A stretch of DNA of 51,432 nt from Microvirga sp. BSC39 (GCF_000739015.1 NZ_JPUG01000049.1:1-51432); one strand, 5' to 3'; positions 26,602-34,049 are shown, counted from the first letter of the stretch. The notes: generated by a model from the sequence alone, not told the origin. A program made the numbers and translations.

Positions 26602-27738
26602 GTGAAAAAAGATAAAACACCAGCGTCTCAGACTCCGAGTGCATCCAAGCAGTCTCGCCGTCGGTTCCTGCAAGTCGCCGGCCTGGGAGCGGCGGCAACA
26701 GTCGCAGCCCCTCAGGTCTCCAGAGCCCAGACGGCTACCTGGAAATTCCAGTCGACCTGGCCGAACCGCGACATCTTCCACGAGTTCTGCAACGACTACG
26801 CCAAGCGCATCAACGACATGTCCGGCGGGCGCCTGAAGATCGACGTTCTCGCCTCCGGCGCCGTCGTTCCGGCCTTCCAGCTGCAGGATGCGGTGCATGC
26901 GGGCATTCTCGACGGCGGCCACGGCGTTGCGGCCTATTGGTACGGCAAGAACAAGGCCTTCGCCCTGTTCGGCACCGGCCCGTCCTTCGGCTGGAACGCC
27001 AATTCCTTCCTCGGCTGGATGAACTATGGCGGCGGCTACGATCTCTACAACGAGCTGCAGCAGCAGATCCTCAAGCTCAACATCGTCGGCTTCCTGTCGG
27101 GTCCCATGCCGGCCCAGCCGCTCGGCTGGTTCAAGAGCGAGGTGACCTCGGCCGATGCCTTCAAGGGCCTGAAGTACCGCACGGTGGGCTTGGCCGCGGA
27201 CCTCAATCGCCAGCTCGGCGCAGCCGTCACCATCCTGGCCGGCGGCGAAATCGTGCCGGCGCTGGAGCGCGGCGTCATCGACGGCGCCGAGTTCAACAAC
27301 CCGTCCTCCGACCTCATTCTCGGTTTCCCGGACGTGTCGAAGAACCTGATGCTCCAGAGCTATCACCAGTCCGGCGAAACCTTCGAGCTCATCTTCAACA
27401 AGGCCAAGTACGATGCGCTCCCGGCGGAGCTGAAGGCCGTTCTCAAATATGCGGCGGAATCGGCCTCGGCCGACATGTCGTGGAAGGCGCTCGACCGCTA
27501 TTCCAAGGACTTGGAGGCCATCCGCGGCCGCGGCGTGAAGGTCACGAAGACGCCGGACTCGGTGCTGAAGGTTCAGCTCGATGCCTGGAACAAGGTCATC
27601 GAAGAGTTCTCGAAGGATCCGTTCTTCAAGAAGGTGATCGACAGCCAGAAGGCCTGGGTGCAGCGCACTTATGCCTACGAGCGCTTGAACGAGCCCTCGC
27701 GCGACATGGCCTACGACCACTTCTTCAAGACCACCTGA
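26602..27738 (+). CDS. TRAP transporter substrate-binding protein (DctP/TakP-like)
   Basis: Periplasmic receptor of a TRAP carboxylate transporter. The N-terminus carries a twin-arginine signal (SRRRFLQVAGLGAAATVAAP) ending near VSRAQ, so export is likely by Tat. The mature part starts with FQSTWPNRDIFHEF, as in the TakP 2-oxo-acid branch, with KGLKYRTVGLAADL (the conserved arginine that binds carboxylate), then GGEIVPALERGVIDGAEFNN. I start at the GTG at 26602 because GGGAGG is 5-6 nt upstream; the ATG at 26578 lacks one. The mature substrate is probably a monocarboxylate or 2-oxo acid (inference). dctQ and dctM genes follow. Confidence 0.9.
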   Translation: MKKDKTPASQTPSASKQSRRRFLQVAGLGAAATVAAPQVSRAQTATWKFQSTWPNRDIFHEFCNDYAKRINDMSGGRLKIDVLASGAVVPAFQLQDAVHAGILDGGHGVAAYWYGKNKAFALFGTGPSFGWNANSFLGWMNYGGGYDLYNELQQQILKLNIVGFLSGPMPAQPLGWFKSEVTSADAFKGLKYRTVGLAADLNRQLGAAVTILAGGEIVPALERGVIDGAEFNNPSSDLILGFPDVSKNLMLQSYHQSGETFELIFNKAKYDALPAELKAVLKYAAESASADMSWKALDRYSKDLEAIRGRGVKVTKTPDSVLKVQLDAWNKVIEEFSKDPFFKKVIDSQKAWVQRTYAYERLNEPSRDMAYDHFFKTT

Positions 27739-27848
27739 GAGCGGCCATCCGGTCAGCCTCGATCCGAGGCAGAGTCTACAAGCCACGAGGGCGGCATGCA
27801 TGATGCCGCCCTTGCACTGTCCCGCAGGCTTCCGGAAGGGCCTCGCCC

Positions 27849-28433
27849 ATGCGCTTCGTCTACTTCATCGACCGCATCAACACAGTCATCGGCAAGACCG
27901 TTGCCTGGGCCATTCTCGCCCTCACCTTCGCGGTCTGCTACGAGGTGTTCTCGCGCTATGTGCTGCGAGCCCCGACGGAATGGGCGTTCGACGCGAGCTA
28001 CATGCTCTACGGACTGCTCTTCATGGTGGCCGGCCCTTACACGCTTGCGCGCAACAGCCATGTGAGAGGCGACTTCCTCTACCGCAACTGGCGCCCGCGC
28101 CGGCAGGCGGGTTTGGACCTCGTGCTCTACTTCCTGTTCTTCTTTCCCGGCATTCTCGCCCTCGTCTATGCCGGCATTCCGTTTTCCCAGATGTCATGGA
28201 TGATGAACGAGCACTCCATGAACTCGCCGAACGGACCGCCGATCTATCCCTTCAAGGCTCTGATCCCACTTGCAGGCATGCTGATGACGTTCCAGGGCAT
28301 TGCCGAGGTCATCCGCTGCATCCACTGCCTGCGCACGGGCGAGTGGCCGCAGCGCCTGCATGACGTGGAAGAAACCGAAAAGCTCATTCTCGAACAGGCC
28401 GAGCAACAAGGCCTCACCAGGGGGGTCATCTGA
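27849..28433 (+). CDS. TRAP transporter small membrane subunit (DctQ)
   Basis: The small permease of the TRAP system, 194 residues with about four transmembrane helices. Family-like segments are CYEVFSRYVLRAPTEWAFD and GPYTLARNSHVRGDF, followed by a longer central loop with NEHSMNSPNGPPIYPFK. GGAAGG precedes the ATG. The 110-bp gap after dctP is short of features apart from the upstream end of the ribosome binding site. Its stop overlaps the dctM start (TGATG). Confidence 0.92.
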   Translation: MRFVYFIDRINTVIGKTVAWAILALTFAVCYEVFSRYVLRAPTEWAFDASYMLYGLLFMVAGPYTLARNSHVRGDFLYRNWRPRRQAGLDLVLYFLFFFPGILALVYAGIPFSQMSWMMNEHSMNSPNGPPIYPFKALIPLAGMLMTFQGIAEVIRCIHCLRTGEWPQRLHDVEETEKLILEQAEQQGLTRGVI

Positions 28434-29770
28434 TGCTGGCATCTTGGGGGCTGGGGAATCCCGAACTGGGCGTGGTGATGCTCGGCCTGTTCGTGGTCTT
28501 CATCATGTTGGGGTTTCCCATCGCGTTCACGCTGATGGCGCTGGGCTTCGGCTTCGGCTACTTCGCCATGGGCGACATCGTGTTCGCGCTCGTGGTGCAG
28601 CGGGCCTATTCCGTGATGACGAACGACACGCTCGTGGCCATCCCGCTCTTCGTCTTCATGGGCTACATCATCGAGCGGGCGAACATCCTCGACCGATTGT
28701 TCTACTCGATCCAGATCGCCATCGGGGGCCTTCCCGGATCGCTCGCCATCGCAACGCTGGTCACCTGCGCCCTCTTCGCGACCGCGACGGGAATCGTCGG
28801 CGCGGTGGTGACCCTCATGGGCCTCCTCGCCTTCCCGGCCATGCTGAAGGCAGGCTATGACGTGAAGCTTTCCGCAGGCGTGGTCTGCGCAGGCGGATGC
28901 CTGGGCATTCTCCTTCCGCCGAGCGTGCTGCTCATCCTGTACGGCGCGACGGCCGGCGTGTCCGTGCCGAAGCTGTATGCGGGCGCCCTCTTCCCGGGCC
29001 TCATGCTGGCGGCACTCTACACGTTCTACGTCATCGTCCGCTGCGCCATGAATCCGAGCCTGGCGCCGAAGCTGCCTCCGGAAGAGCGCACCGTTCCTCT
29101 GACGAAGATCATCTGGTCCCTGGCGACATCCTTCTTCCCGCTTGCGCTTCTCATCCTGTCGGTGCTCGGCGCCATCTTCTTCGGCATCGCGACCCCGACC
29201 GAGGCGGCGGCCGTCGGGGCGCTGGGCAGCCTGCTGCTGGCGGCCGCCTACCGGTCCCTGTCGTTCGGAAAGCTGAGAGAGTCGGTCATCCTCACCGCCC
29301 GCACCTCGGCCATGGTGTGCTGGCTGTTCGTGGGATCCTTCATCTTCTCGTCGATCTTCGCCTTTCTCGGCGGGCATCAGCCGGTCGAGAATTTCGTCAC
29401 TAGCCTGAACCTCTCACCCTTCTGGTTCCTGATCCTGACGCAGGTGATCATCTTCGTGCTCGGATGGCCGCTGGAATGGACCGAGATCGTCGTGATCTTC
29501 GTGCCGATCTTCCTGCCGCTCCTCGACAATTTTGGCATTGATCCGATCTTCTTCGGCGTGCTGATCGCCCTCAACATCCAGACCTCGTTCCTGTCGCCGC
29601 CGGTCGCCATGGCACCCTTCTACCTGAAGGGCATCGCGCCGCCGCATGTGAGCATCAACGAGATCTTTGCCGGAGTGATGCCATTCCTGTTCCTCGTCAT
29701 CGTGGCTATGGCCATGTTCTACACCTTCCCGGACCTTGGCCTGTGGCTGCCGCGCTACCTCTACGGCTGA
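28433..29770 (+). CDS. TRAP transporter large permease (DctM)
   Basis: The large membrane subunit, 445 residues with about twelve helices, that translocates the substrate with sodium. It shows DctM features such as GFPIAFTLMALG, IPLFVFMGYIIERA, GGCLGILLPPSVLLILYG, IATPTEAAAVGALG and NIQTSFLSPPVAMAPFY. Translation is coupled to dctQ through a 1-bp TGATG overlap. It is the last gene of the transporter operon; the next promoter, at 29813, belongs to the small-gene cluster. Confidence 0.95.
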   Translation: MLASWGLGNPELGVVMLGLFVVFIMLGFPIAFTLMALGFGFGYFAMGDIVFALVVQRAYSVMTNDTLVAIPLFVFMGYIIERANILDRLFYSIQIAIGGLPGSLAIATLVTCALFATATGIVGAVVTLMGLLAFPAMLKAGYDVKLSAGVVCAGGCLGILLPPSVLLILYGATAGVSVPKLYAGALFPGLMLAALYTFYVIVRCAMNPSLAPKLPPEERTVPLTKIIWSLATSFFPLALLILSVLGAIFFGIATPTEAAAVGALGSLLLAAAYRSLSFGKLRESVILTARTSAMVCWLFVGSFIFSSIFAFLGGHQPVENFVTSLNLSPFWFLILTQVIIFVLGWPLEWTEIVVIFVPIFLPLLDNFGIDPIFFGVLIALNIQTSFLSPPVAMAPFYLKGIAPPHVSINEIFAGVMPFLFLVIVAMAMFYTFPDLGLWLPRYLYG

Positions 29771-29812
29771 GGCTCAAGGACTGACTGACCTGCGAGGTTT
29801 CCGGCTACGCTA

Positions 29813-29837
29813 GGAACCCTCGCAGCGGCTTCACGTT
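29813..29837 (+). promoter_or_regulatory. Sigma-EcfG-type promoter (general stress response), copy 1
   Basis: GGAAC at 29813-29817 and CGTT at 29834-29837 are separated by exactly 16 bp, which matches the alphaproteobacterial EcfG consensus GGAAC-N16/17-CGTT. It is 31 bp upstream of the ATG of the first small gene. The same arrangement recurs at 30417-30441. Confidence 0.75.
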
Positions 29838-29868
29838 GGCCTCCTGTTCGTGCCCGAAGGAGGCCACC

Positions 29869-30033
29869 ATGAAATGCCAGTTCTGCCAGCAAGACGTGGA
29901 CGACCCTTGCCACAACAAGCAGGAGATGCAGCAGCGCGCCGCAAGCCATGTGGACCGCTGCGAGCATGCCCTGAAGGATCAGCAGGGCATGAGCTCCGGA
30001 GCCCACCGCCGCGACATTCAGAGCGGCAGCTGA
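29869..30033 (+). CDS. Small CxxC...HxxxC protein, paralogue 1 (54 aa)
   Basis: I do not recognise a named family. The 54-residue protein carries C3-x2-C6, then C14-H15, and H27-x3-C31, a pattern that could bind zinc (CxxC...HxxxC). It has FCQQDV, PCH, QEMQQRA and SHVDRC in order, and ends in DIQSGS. The ATG at 29869 has AAGGAGG just upstream; a longer reading frame starts inside the promoter and is unlikely. It shares 26 of its first 35 residues with the product at 30478-30657. It is first in a cluster of very small genes and follows an EcfG-type promoter, so stress induction is likely. Function unknown. Confidence 0.8.
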   Translation: MKCQFCQQDVDDPCHNKQEMQQRAASHVDRCEHALKDQQGMSSGAHRRDIQSGS

Positions 30034-30037
30034 GCCC

Positions 30038-30247
30038 ATGTCCGGCAAGGGCGAGGATCACGCTCAGGGCTTGGCCGAGCAGAGCGTGAACACCAGCATC
30101 GTGCATCCAAGCGAGAGCAGTCCGGATCATGCCGAACGGGGCGATCGCTCGAGGGGTAACCGGAGCCTGACCGAGAACGATCAGCGCAAAGGTCTCGAAA
30201 AGACCGACTCCACTGCCCCGGGATCAAACAACCGAAACAAACCATAG
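30038..30247 (+). CDS. Hydrophilic small protein (69 aa), unknown
   Basis: A 69-residue product starting MSGKGEDHAQGLAEQ. It is strongly hydrophilic, rich in S, N, D, E and R, with no cysteine, membrane segment or signal, and reads like an intrinsically disordered protein. It starts 4 bp after the stop of the first small gene, so it would be translated from the same transcript; the stop-codon proximity may substitute for its weak ribosome binding site. The next small gene starts 9 bp after its stop. No family recognised; the coding call rests on tight spacing and an open frame. Confidence 0.55.
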   Translation: MSGKGEDHAQGLAEQSVNTSIVHPSESSPDHAERGDRSRGNRSLTENDQRKGLEKTDSTAPGSNNRNKP

Positions 30248-30256
30248 GAGAAAGCC

Positions 30257-30358
30257 ATGGCTTGCAAAGCCCGCGCGAGACCATCCTGGAAGAAGCATAA
30301 ACGCTTCAAGGGAAAACCTTCCGGATCCCGCAAGGCTCGCGTGACCCAGCGCAGCTGA
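30257..30358 (+). CDS. Highly basic 33-aa peptide, unknown
   Basis: ATG at 30257 follows TAGGAGAAAGCC, a strong ribosome binding site. The 33-residue product, MACKARARPSWKKHKRFKG followed by a KPSGSRKARVTQRS tail, has about 14 lysine or arginine residues and no acidic residue. Such peptides often bind nucleic acid or ribosomes, but nothing here proves it. It is the third gene of the EcfG-driven cluster and is followed by a terminator at 30378-30402. It is too short for most gene finders. Confidence 0.65.
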   Translation: MACKARARPSWKKHKRFKGKPSGSRKARVTQRS

Positions 30359-30377
30359 TCCCCGGCAAGCACTCCCG

Positions 30378-30402
30378 ACGGCCCGCCGATGCGGGCCGTT
30401 TT
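30378..30402 (+). terminator. Rho-independent terminator after the basic-peptide gene
   Basis: Arms ACGGCCCGC (30378-30386) and GCGGGCCGT (30391-30399) with a CGAT loop, followed by TTTT. It closes the first small-gene unit 20 bp after the 33-aa gene and just before the second EcfG-type promoter. Confidence 0.85.
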
Positions 30403-30416
30403 GCATGTGACCGGGA

Positions 30417-30441
30417 GGAACTGCGATCTGGACTCCACGTT
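30417..30441 (+). promoter_or_regulatory. Sigma-EcfG-type promoter, copy 2
   Basis: GGAAC at 30417-30421 and CGTT at 30438-30441 with 16 bp between them, identical in spacing to copy 1. The bases around the -10 (CACGTTGGCC) are also shared with copy 1, so promoter and gene were probably duplicated together. It precedes the second paralogue by 36 bp. Confidence 0.75.
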
Positions 30442-30477
30442 GGCCCTTGAGCCAACAATGAAACCGAGGTCAAGCTT

Positions 30478-30657
30478 ATGATCTGCGCATTCTGCCAGCA
30501 GGACGTGAACGAGCCGTGCCACACCATTCAGGAAATGCAGCAGCGGGCCGAGAGCCACGTCGACCGCTGTGAAAATGCTTTCGAACGACAAGGCGGTGGG
30601 AGCCGCCCGCAGCGCGCGCCATCGACAGATATTCAAAGCGGCGGCCGGAAGAATTGA
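30478..30657 (+). CDS. Small CxxC...HxxxC protein, paralogue 2 (59 aa)
   Basis: The 59-residue product (MICAFCQQDVNEPCH...) keeps every cysteine and histidine of paralogue 1: C3, C6, C14, H15, H27 and C31. It also keeps the DIQSG motif near the C-terminus, with a longer linker (GGGSRPQRAP) between. GAGG lies about 8 nt before the ATG at 30478. It has its own EcfG-type promoter and a strong terminator at 30694-30733, so it is a separate single-gene unit. Probable duplicate of 29869-30033. Function unknown; a small zinc-binding stress protein is an inference from residue pattern. Confidence 0.8.
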   Translation: MICAFCQQDVNEPCHTIQEMQQRAESHVDRCENAFERQGGGSRPQRAPSTDIQSGGRKN

Positions 30658-30693
30658 GCTTTGCTCCCACCGGGGAGACTCTGAGCCATGCTC

Positions 30694-30738
30694 ACAAACA
30701 ACGCGGGGAGCCTTAACTCCCCGCGTTGTTTGTTCTGA
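30694..30738 (+). terminator. Strong terminator after paralogue 2
   Basis: Perfect 17-bp arms (30694-30710 and 30717-30733), core ACGCGGGGAG/CTCCCCGCGT, loop CCTTAA, then a T-rich tail. It is nearly symmetric and could work for either strand. Confidence 0.9.
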
Positions 30739-31100
30739 TGCCGGACTGAGATCGGACTGCATGGACCCATGTCCTGCGTATTGTCCTTGAGCATGCTCTG
30801 AAGGATGAGCGTCAGGCCTTGGTCGACGCTCTTCCCAAACCGATCATCGCGCGCACAGCACCCGCATGAGTTTTCCCCGGTTCACGGTCGAGCAGAATCT
30901 TGATCTTTGCTTCAGGAATAGCGTCCATCCCTGCGGTGCTTTCACTCCACTAATTCGAACCATCAATACTATATCTAATCACGTTATATAGTTAAGTTAA
31001 CTTAGTAGTTGCTTGTGATTTAACGCACATCCTTCATTGTGAACTCGGCTGTAATCAGAAGAACAAATCAGCCAGGGAATACTTTTCGGAGGACCAGTTC
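30739..31100. other. 362-bp gap, AT-rich on the right
   Basis: No supported gene. The first 200 bp look like neutral intergenic sequence. At about 30955-31030 the composition turns strikingly AT-rich for this genome and contains a perfect 12-bp palindrome TAAGTTAACTTA (30993-31004). This may be the promoter or an operator for the membrane-protein gene that starts at 31101. Confidence 0.5.
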
Positions 31101-31511
31101 ATGCACGCATCGTCACTCAGCTTCAGACTCGCCGTTCTGTTCGTCATCGCCGGCATGGCTATGGGGATCGGCATGGCCGCGACCCAGAATCACGCCATCA
31201 TGCCGGCCCATGCCCATCTCAATCTGCTCGGATGGGTCTCCCTGTTCCTCTTCGGCATCTACTACGAGCGCCGCCCTGCCCTCGATGCCAGCCGGCTGGC
31301 CATGATCCAGGTTGTCCTGTGGTCGGTCGGCACCGTCGTGCTCACGGTTGCGGTCGCTGCCATCCATCTCGGCTATCATGCCGCCGACCCGATCGCCGCG
31401 TTGTCGTCCCTGATCGTGCTGGCCGCCATGCTCCTGTTCGCCTACTTCGTCTTCCGTCCGGCGCGGGATCATTCCGCCAGCCCGGCAGCCCACCTGACGC
31501 CGGCCGAATAG
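31101..31511 (+). CDS. Small four-helix membrane protein with HAHLNLLGW motif
   Basis: A 136-residue membrane protein with four predicted helices (about 9-27, 40-56, 66-88 and 96-117). The motif HAHLNLLGWVSLF at residues 37-49 resembles histidine motifs in heme-copper oxidase subunit I-like and NnrS-like proteins, so heme or metal binding is possible but unproven. The ATG has GGAGG about 8 nt upstream. It stands alone, with an AT-rich upstream region and no partner oxidase gene nearby. Confidence 0.75.
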   Translation: MHASSLSFRLAVLFVIAGMAMGIGMAATQNHAIMPAHAHLNLLGWVSLFLFGIYYERRPALDASRLAMIQVVLWSVGTVVLTVAVAAIHLGYHAADPIAALSSLIVLAAMLLFAYFVFRPARDHSASPAAHLTPAE

Positions 31512-31636
31512 GACCTCATCCGGTTCATGTCGAGCATGACGGAACCCATGCGCGACATGAACTCTGTTACGATCAGCAACGCCACATCGCTCACAACAGC
31601 GGGAGGGAGGTTCTCCCAACAGTGCTGTCGGTCGGG

Positions 31637-31668
31637 CTCGATCAGCGCTTCAATCCGTGCTGATCGAG
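31637..31668 (+). repeat. Perfect 10-bp inverted repeat, 125 bp after the membrane-protein gene
   Basis: Arms CTCGATCAGC (31637-31646) and GCTGATCGAG (31659-31668) with a 12-nt loop. No T-run follows, so it is not a standard Rho-independent terminator. It could be a Rho-dependent end, an mRNA stabiliser or a protein site. Confidence 0.5.
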
Positions 31669-31740
31669 AGCAAGACCGGGCTCATGTGATCCGATGTCGT
31701 CGCAATCTGACCGTTCTGTGCGGGTTGTTTGAACCAAAAG

Positions 31741-31766
31741 AAAAGCCCCGCCGAAGCGGGGCTTTT
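31741..31766 (-). terminator. Terminator of the tRNA-Glu gene
   Basis: GCCCCGC (31745-31751) pairs with GCGGGGC (31756-31762), loop CGAA, with A-runs on the left and T-runs on the right. On the reverse strand it is 14 nt after tRNA-Glu and followed by TTTTCTTTT. Confidence 0.88.
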
Positions 31767-31779
31767 TCTCGGACACCTT

Positions 31780-31855
31780 TGGCGCTCCCTAGGGGACTCG
31801 AACCCCTGTTTTCGCCGTGAGAGGGCGACGTCCTAGACCGCTAGACGAAGGGAGC
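31780..31855 (-). tRNA. tRNA-Glu (anticodon CTC)
   Basis: The reverse strand gives a full cloverleaf: acceptor GCTCCCT (849-855 of the 31-kb block) pairs with AGGGAGC, the anticodon stem TCGCC/GGCGA closes the loop CTCTCAC with anticodon CTC, and the T arm has GGTTCGAGTCC. The CCA end is encoded (31780-31782). A terminator follows. Confidence 0.96.
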
Positions 31856-31949
31856 TAGCAAGGTGGAGGCCGCTCGTATAACCACCCTTCTGATTTGCTT
31901 CAAGCCCTTTTGCTGAAAAAAGCGAAGGCCGACCGGAAATGAGGATGCG

Positions 31950-32948
31950 GTGAACGATGTGACGCGGCATGAATGGATGTTGGAGGATGGTCTTGCGCCC
32001 GAGCGGCTCGATCGCGTGCTGGCGCGGCTCCAGGGAGACCTGTCGCGCAGCCGCCTTCAGGCTCTGATCCGCGACGGTCAGGTGACCGTCGACGGCTCAC
32101 CGGTGCTGGACCCCAACAGGAAGGTGGCAGGCGGTGCCAGTATCGGATTGAGCGTGCCTCCGCCGGTGCCGGCGGAGCCGGCCGGCGAGGTGATGGCGCT
32201 CAGCATCATCTATGAGGACGACGACGTGATCGTCATCGACAAGCCGCCCGGCCTCGTGGTCCATCCGGCGGCGGGACACGAGTCAGGCACGCTGGTGAAC
32301 GCGCTCATCGCCCATTGCGGCGAAAGCCTGTCGGGCATCGGCGGCGTGAAGCGGCCGGGCATCGTGCATCGGCTCGACAAGGACACCTCCGGCCTGCTGG
32401 TGGTGGCCAAGAACGATATCGCCCATCAAGCCCTCTCGGCGCAGTTTGCCGACCACGGCCGCACGGGCCCGCTGGAGCGGGCCTATCTTGCCATCGTCTG
32501 GGGCGTGCCCGAGCGCCGGCGCGGAACCGTGGAGGCGGCGCTCGCCCGCTCCACCCACAACCGCGAGAAGATCGTGGTGGTGGGCGAGGAGCGCGGCCGC
32601 TATGCCATCACCCACTACGAACTCCTGGAGAGCCTGTCCCCTGCACAGCCCCTGGCGAGCCTAGTCCGGTGCGAGCTGGAAACGGGACGCACGCACCAGA
32701 TCCGGGTTCACATGGCCCATCTCGGGCACCCGCTCCTCGGCGATGCCACCTACGGCTCAGGCTTCAAGACCAAGGCGAACCGCCTCTCCGAGCGGTCGCG
32801 GGAGGCGCTCACGGCCCTGGGCCGGCAGGCCCTGCACGCGACCGTTCTCGGCTTCGAGCATCCACGAACCGGCGAGTTCCTGCAGTTCGAGAGCCCTCTG
32901 CCGGCTGATCTGGCTGCCCTGCTCGAGGCTCTGCGGGCGGAAATTTAG
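31950..32948 (+). CDS. rluD: 23S rRNA pseudouridine synthase, RluA/RluD family
   Basis: Isomerises uridine to pseudouridine in 23S rRNA. An S4 RNA-binding domain (about 15-75: RLDRVLARLQ, SRSRLQALIRDGQVTVDG) is followed by the catalytic domain with IDKPPGLVVHPAAGH, the active-site HRLDKDTSGLLVVAK (aspartate) and ETGRTHQIRVHM. Length 332 is right for RluD. The start is GTG at 31950 with GAGG 5 nt upstream. Position before rpoH matches the usual Rhizobiales order. RluD versus another RluA-family member is inferred from the S4 domain and context. Confidence 0.9.
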   Translation: MNDVTRHEWMLEDGLAPERLDRVLARLQGDLSRSRLQALIRDGQVTVDGSPVLDPNRKVAGGASIGLSVPPPVPAEPAGEVMALSIIYEDDDVIVIDKPPGLVVHPAAGHESGTLVNALIAHCGESLSGIGGVKRPGIVHRLDKDTSGLLVVAKNDIAHQALSAQFADHGRTGPLERAYLAIVWGVPERRRGTVEAALARSTHNREKIVVVGEERGRYAITHYELLESLSPAQPLASLVRCELETGRTHQIRVHMAHLGHPLLGDATYGSGFKTKANRLSERSREALTALGRQALHATVLGFEHPRTGEFLQFESPLPADLAALLEALRAEI

Positions 32949-33136
32949 CGTCAATGGGTCGCAAAATTCAGCCACGCTGGCACCCTTGCGATTCTGATGC
33001 GTTCACCACGTCTTGAAGCCTGACGCCTCTATTCGGACGAGATTGAACCGATTATATGAAGAGGTTGAGCGGCCAGCCATGGGAGGGGGCCGCTGCAGGC
33101 TTGCCTCGCGGTGAGGGAGCCAAAGGAGGAGACACG

Positions 33137-34027
33137 ATGGCTACAGCGCTTCCGGTGCTTGCCAATGAAGGAGGCCTTTCGCGCTATCTCGACGAGATCC
33201 GTCGCTTCCCCATGCTCGAGCCGCATGAGGAATACATGCTCGCCAAGCGTTGGCGCGAGCATGGAGATCGCGAAGCAGCCCACAAGCTCGTTACATCCCA
33301 CCTGCGCCTGGTCGCCAAGATCGCCATGGGCTACCGCGGCTACGGTCTGCCGATCGGCGAGGTGGTGTCGGAGGGCAATGTCGGCCTGATGCAGGCCGTC
33401 AAGCGCTTCGAGCCCGACAAGGGCTTCCGCCTCGCCACTTATGCCATGTGGTGGATCAAGGCGGCGATTCAAGAATACATCCTGCGGTCCTGGTCCCTCG
33501 TGAAGATGGGCACCACCGCGAACCAGAAGAAGCTGTTCTTCAACCTGCGCAAGGCTAAGGGCCGCATCTCCGCCTTCGAGGAAGGCGACCTGCACCCTGA
33601 CAACGTCAAGCAGATCGCCACCCAGCTCGGCGTGACCGAGCAGGACGTGGTGGACATGAACCGCCGTCTCGGCGGCGACTCGTCCCTCAACGCCCCCCTG
33701 CGCGACGAGGGGGAAGGCGGTGGCGAGTGGCAGGACTGGCTCGTGGATCAGGGCCAGAGCCAGGAGCAGGTGCTCGTCGAGGAAGAGGAAGGCCAGAACC
33801 GGCTCAAGGCCCTGCGCAACGCGCTGTCCGTCCTCAATCCCCGCGAGCGCCGCATCTTCGAAGCCCGGCGCCTCTCGGACGATCCGATCACCCTGGAGGA
33901 GCTCTCCTCGGAATTCGGCGTCTCCCGCGAGCGCGTTCGCCAGATCGAGGTGCGCGCCTTCGAGAAGATCCAGGACGCGGTCAAGAAGAACCTGACCCAG
34001 ATCGAGACCTCGTCGGCCGACGCCTAA
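33137..34027 (+). CDS. rpoH: Heat-shock sigma factor RpoH (sigma-32)
   Basis: Alternative sigma factor for heat-shock genes. Region 2 is present (LVTSHLRLVAKIAMGYRGYG, GNVGLMQAVKRFEP, LATYAMWWIKAAIQEYIL), followed by the RpoH box around QKKLFFNLRKAK, and region 4 at the C-terminus (LNPRERRIFEARR, FGVSRERVRQIEVRA). I start at the ATG at 33137 (296 residues), where AAGGAGG is 8 nt upstream and the product MATALPVLANEGGLSRYL aligns with family starts. Alphaproteobacteria often have more than one rpoH; which one this is cannot be told here. A terminator follows at 34050-34078. Confidence 0.96.
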   Translation: MATALPVLANEGGLSRYLDEIRRFPMLEPHEEYMLAKRWREHGDREAAHKLVTSHLRLVAKIAMGYRGYGLPIGEVVSEGNVGLMQAVKRFEPDKGFRLATYAMWWIKAAIQEYILRSWSLVKMGTTANQKKLFFNLRKAKGRISAFEEGDLHPDNVKQIATQLGVTEQDVVDMNRRLGGDSSLNAPLRDEGEGGGEWQDWLVDQGQSQEQVLVEEEEGQNRLKALRNALSVLNPRERRIFEARRLSDDPITLEELSSEFGVSRERVRQIEVRAFEKIQDAVKKNLTQIETSSADA

Positions 34028-34049
34028 AGCTTCACGGACGGATCAATAT

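Noticed and set aside
30181..30762. A 193-codon open frame on the reverse strand across the small-gene cluster
   Set aside because: It has no ribosome binding site or recognisable domain and runs antisense to four better-supported small genes with promoters and terminators.
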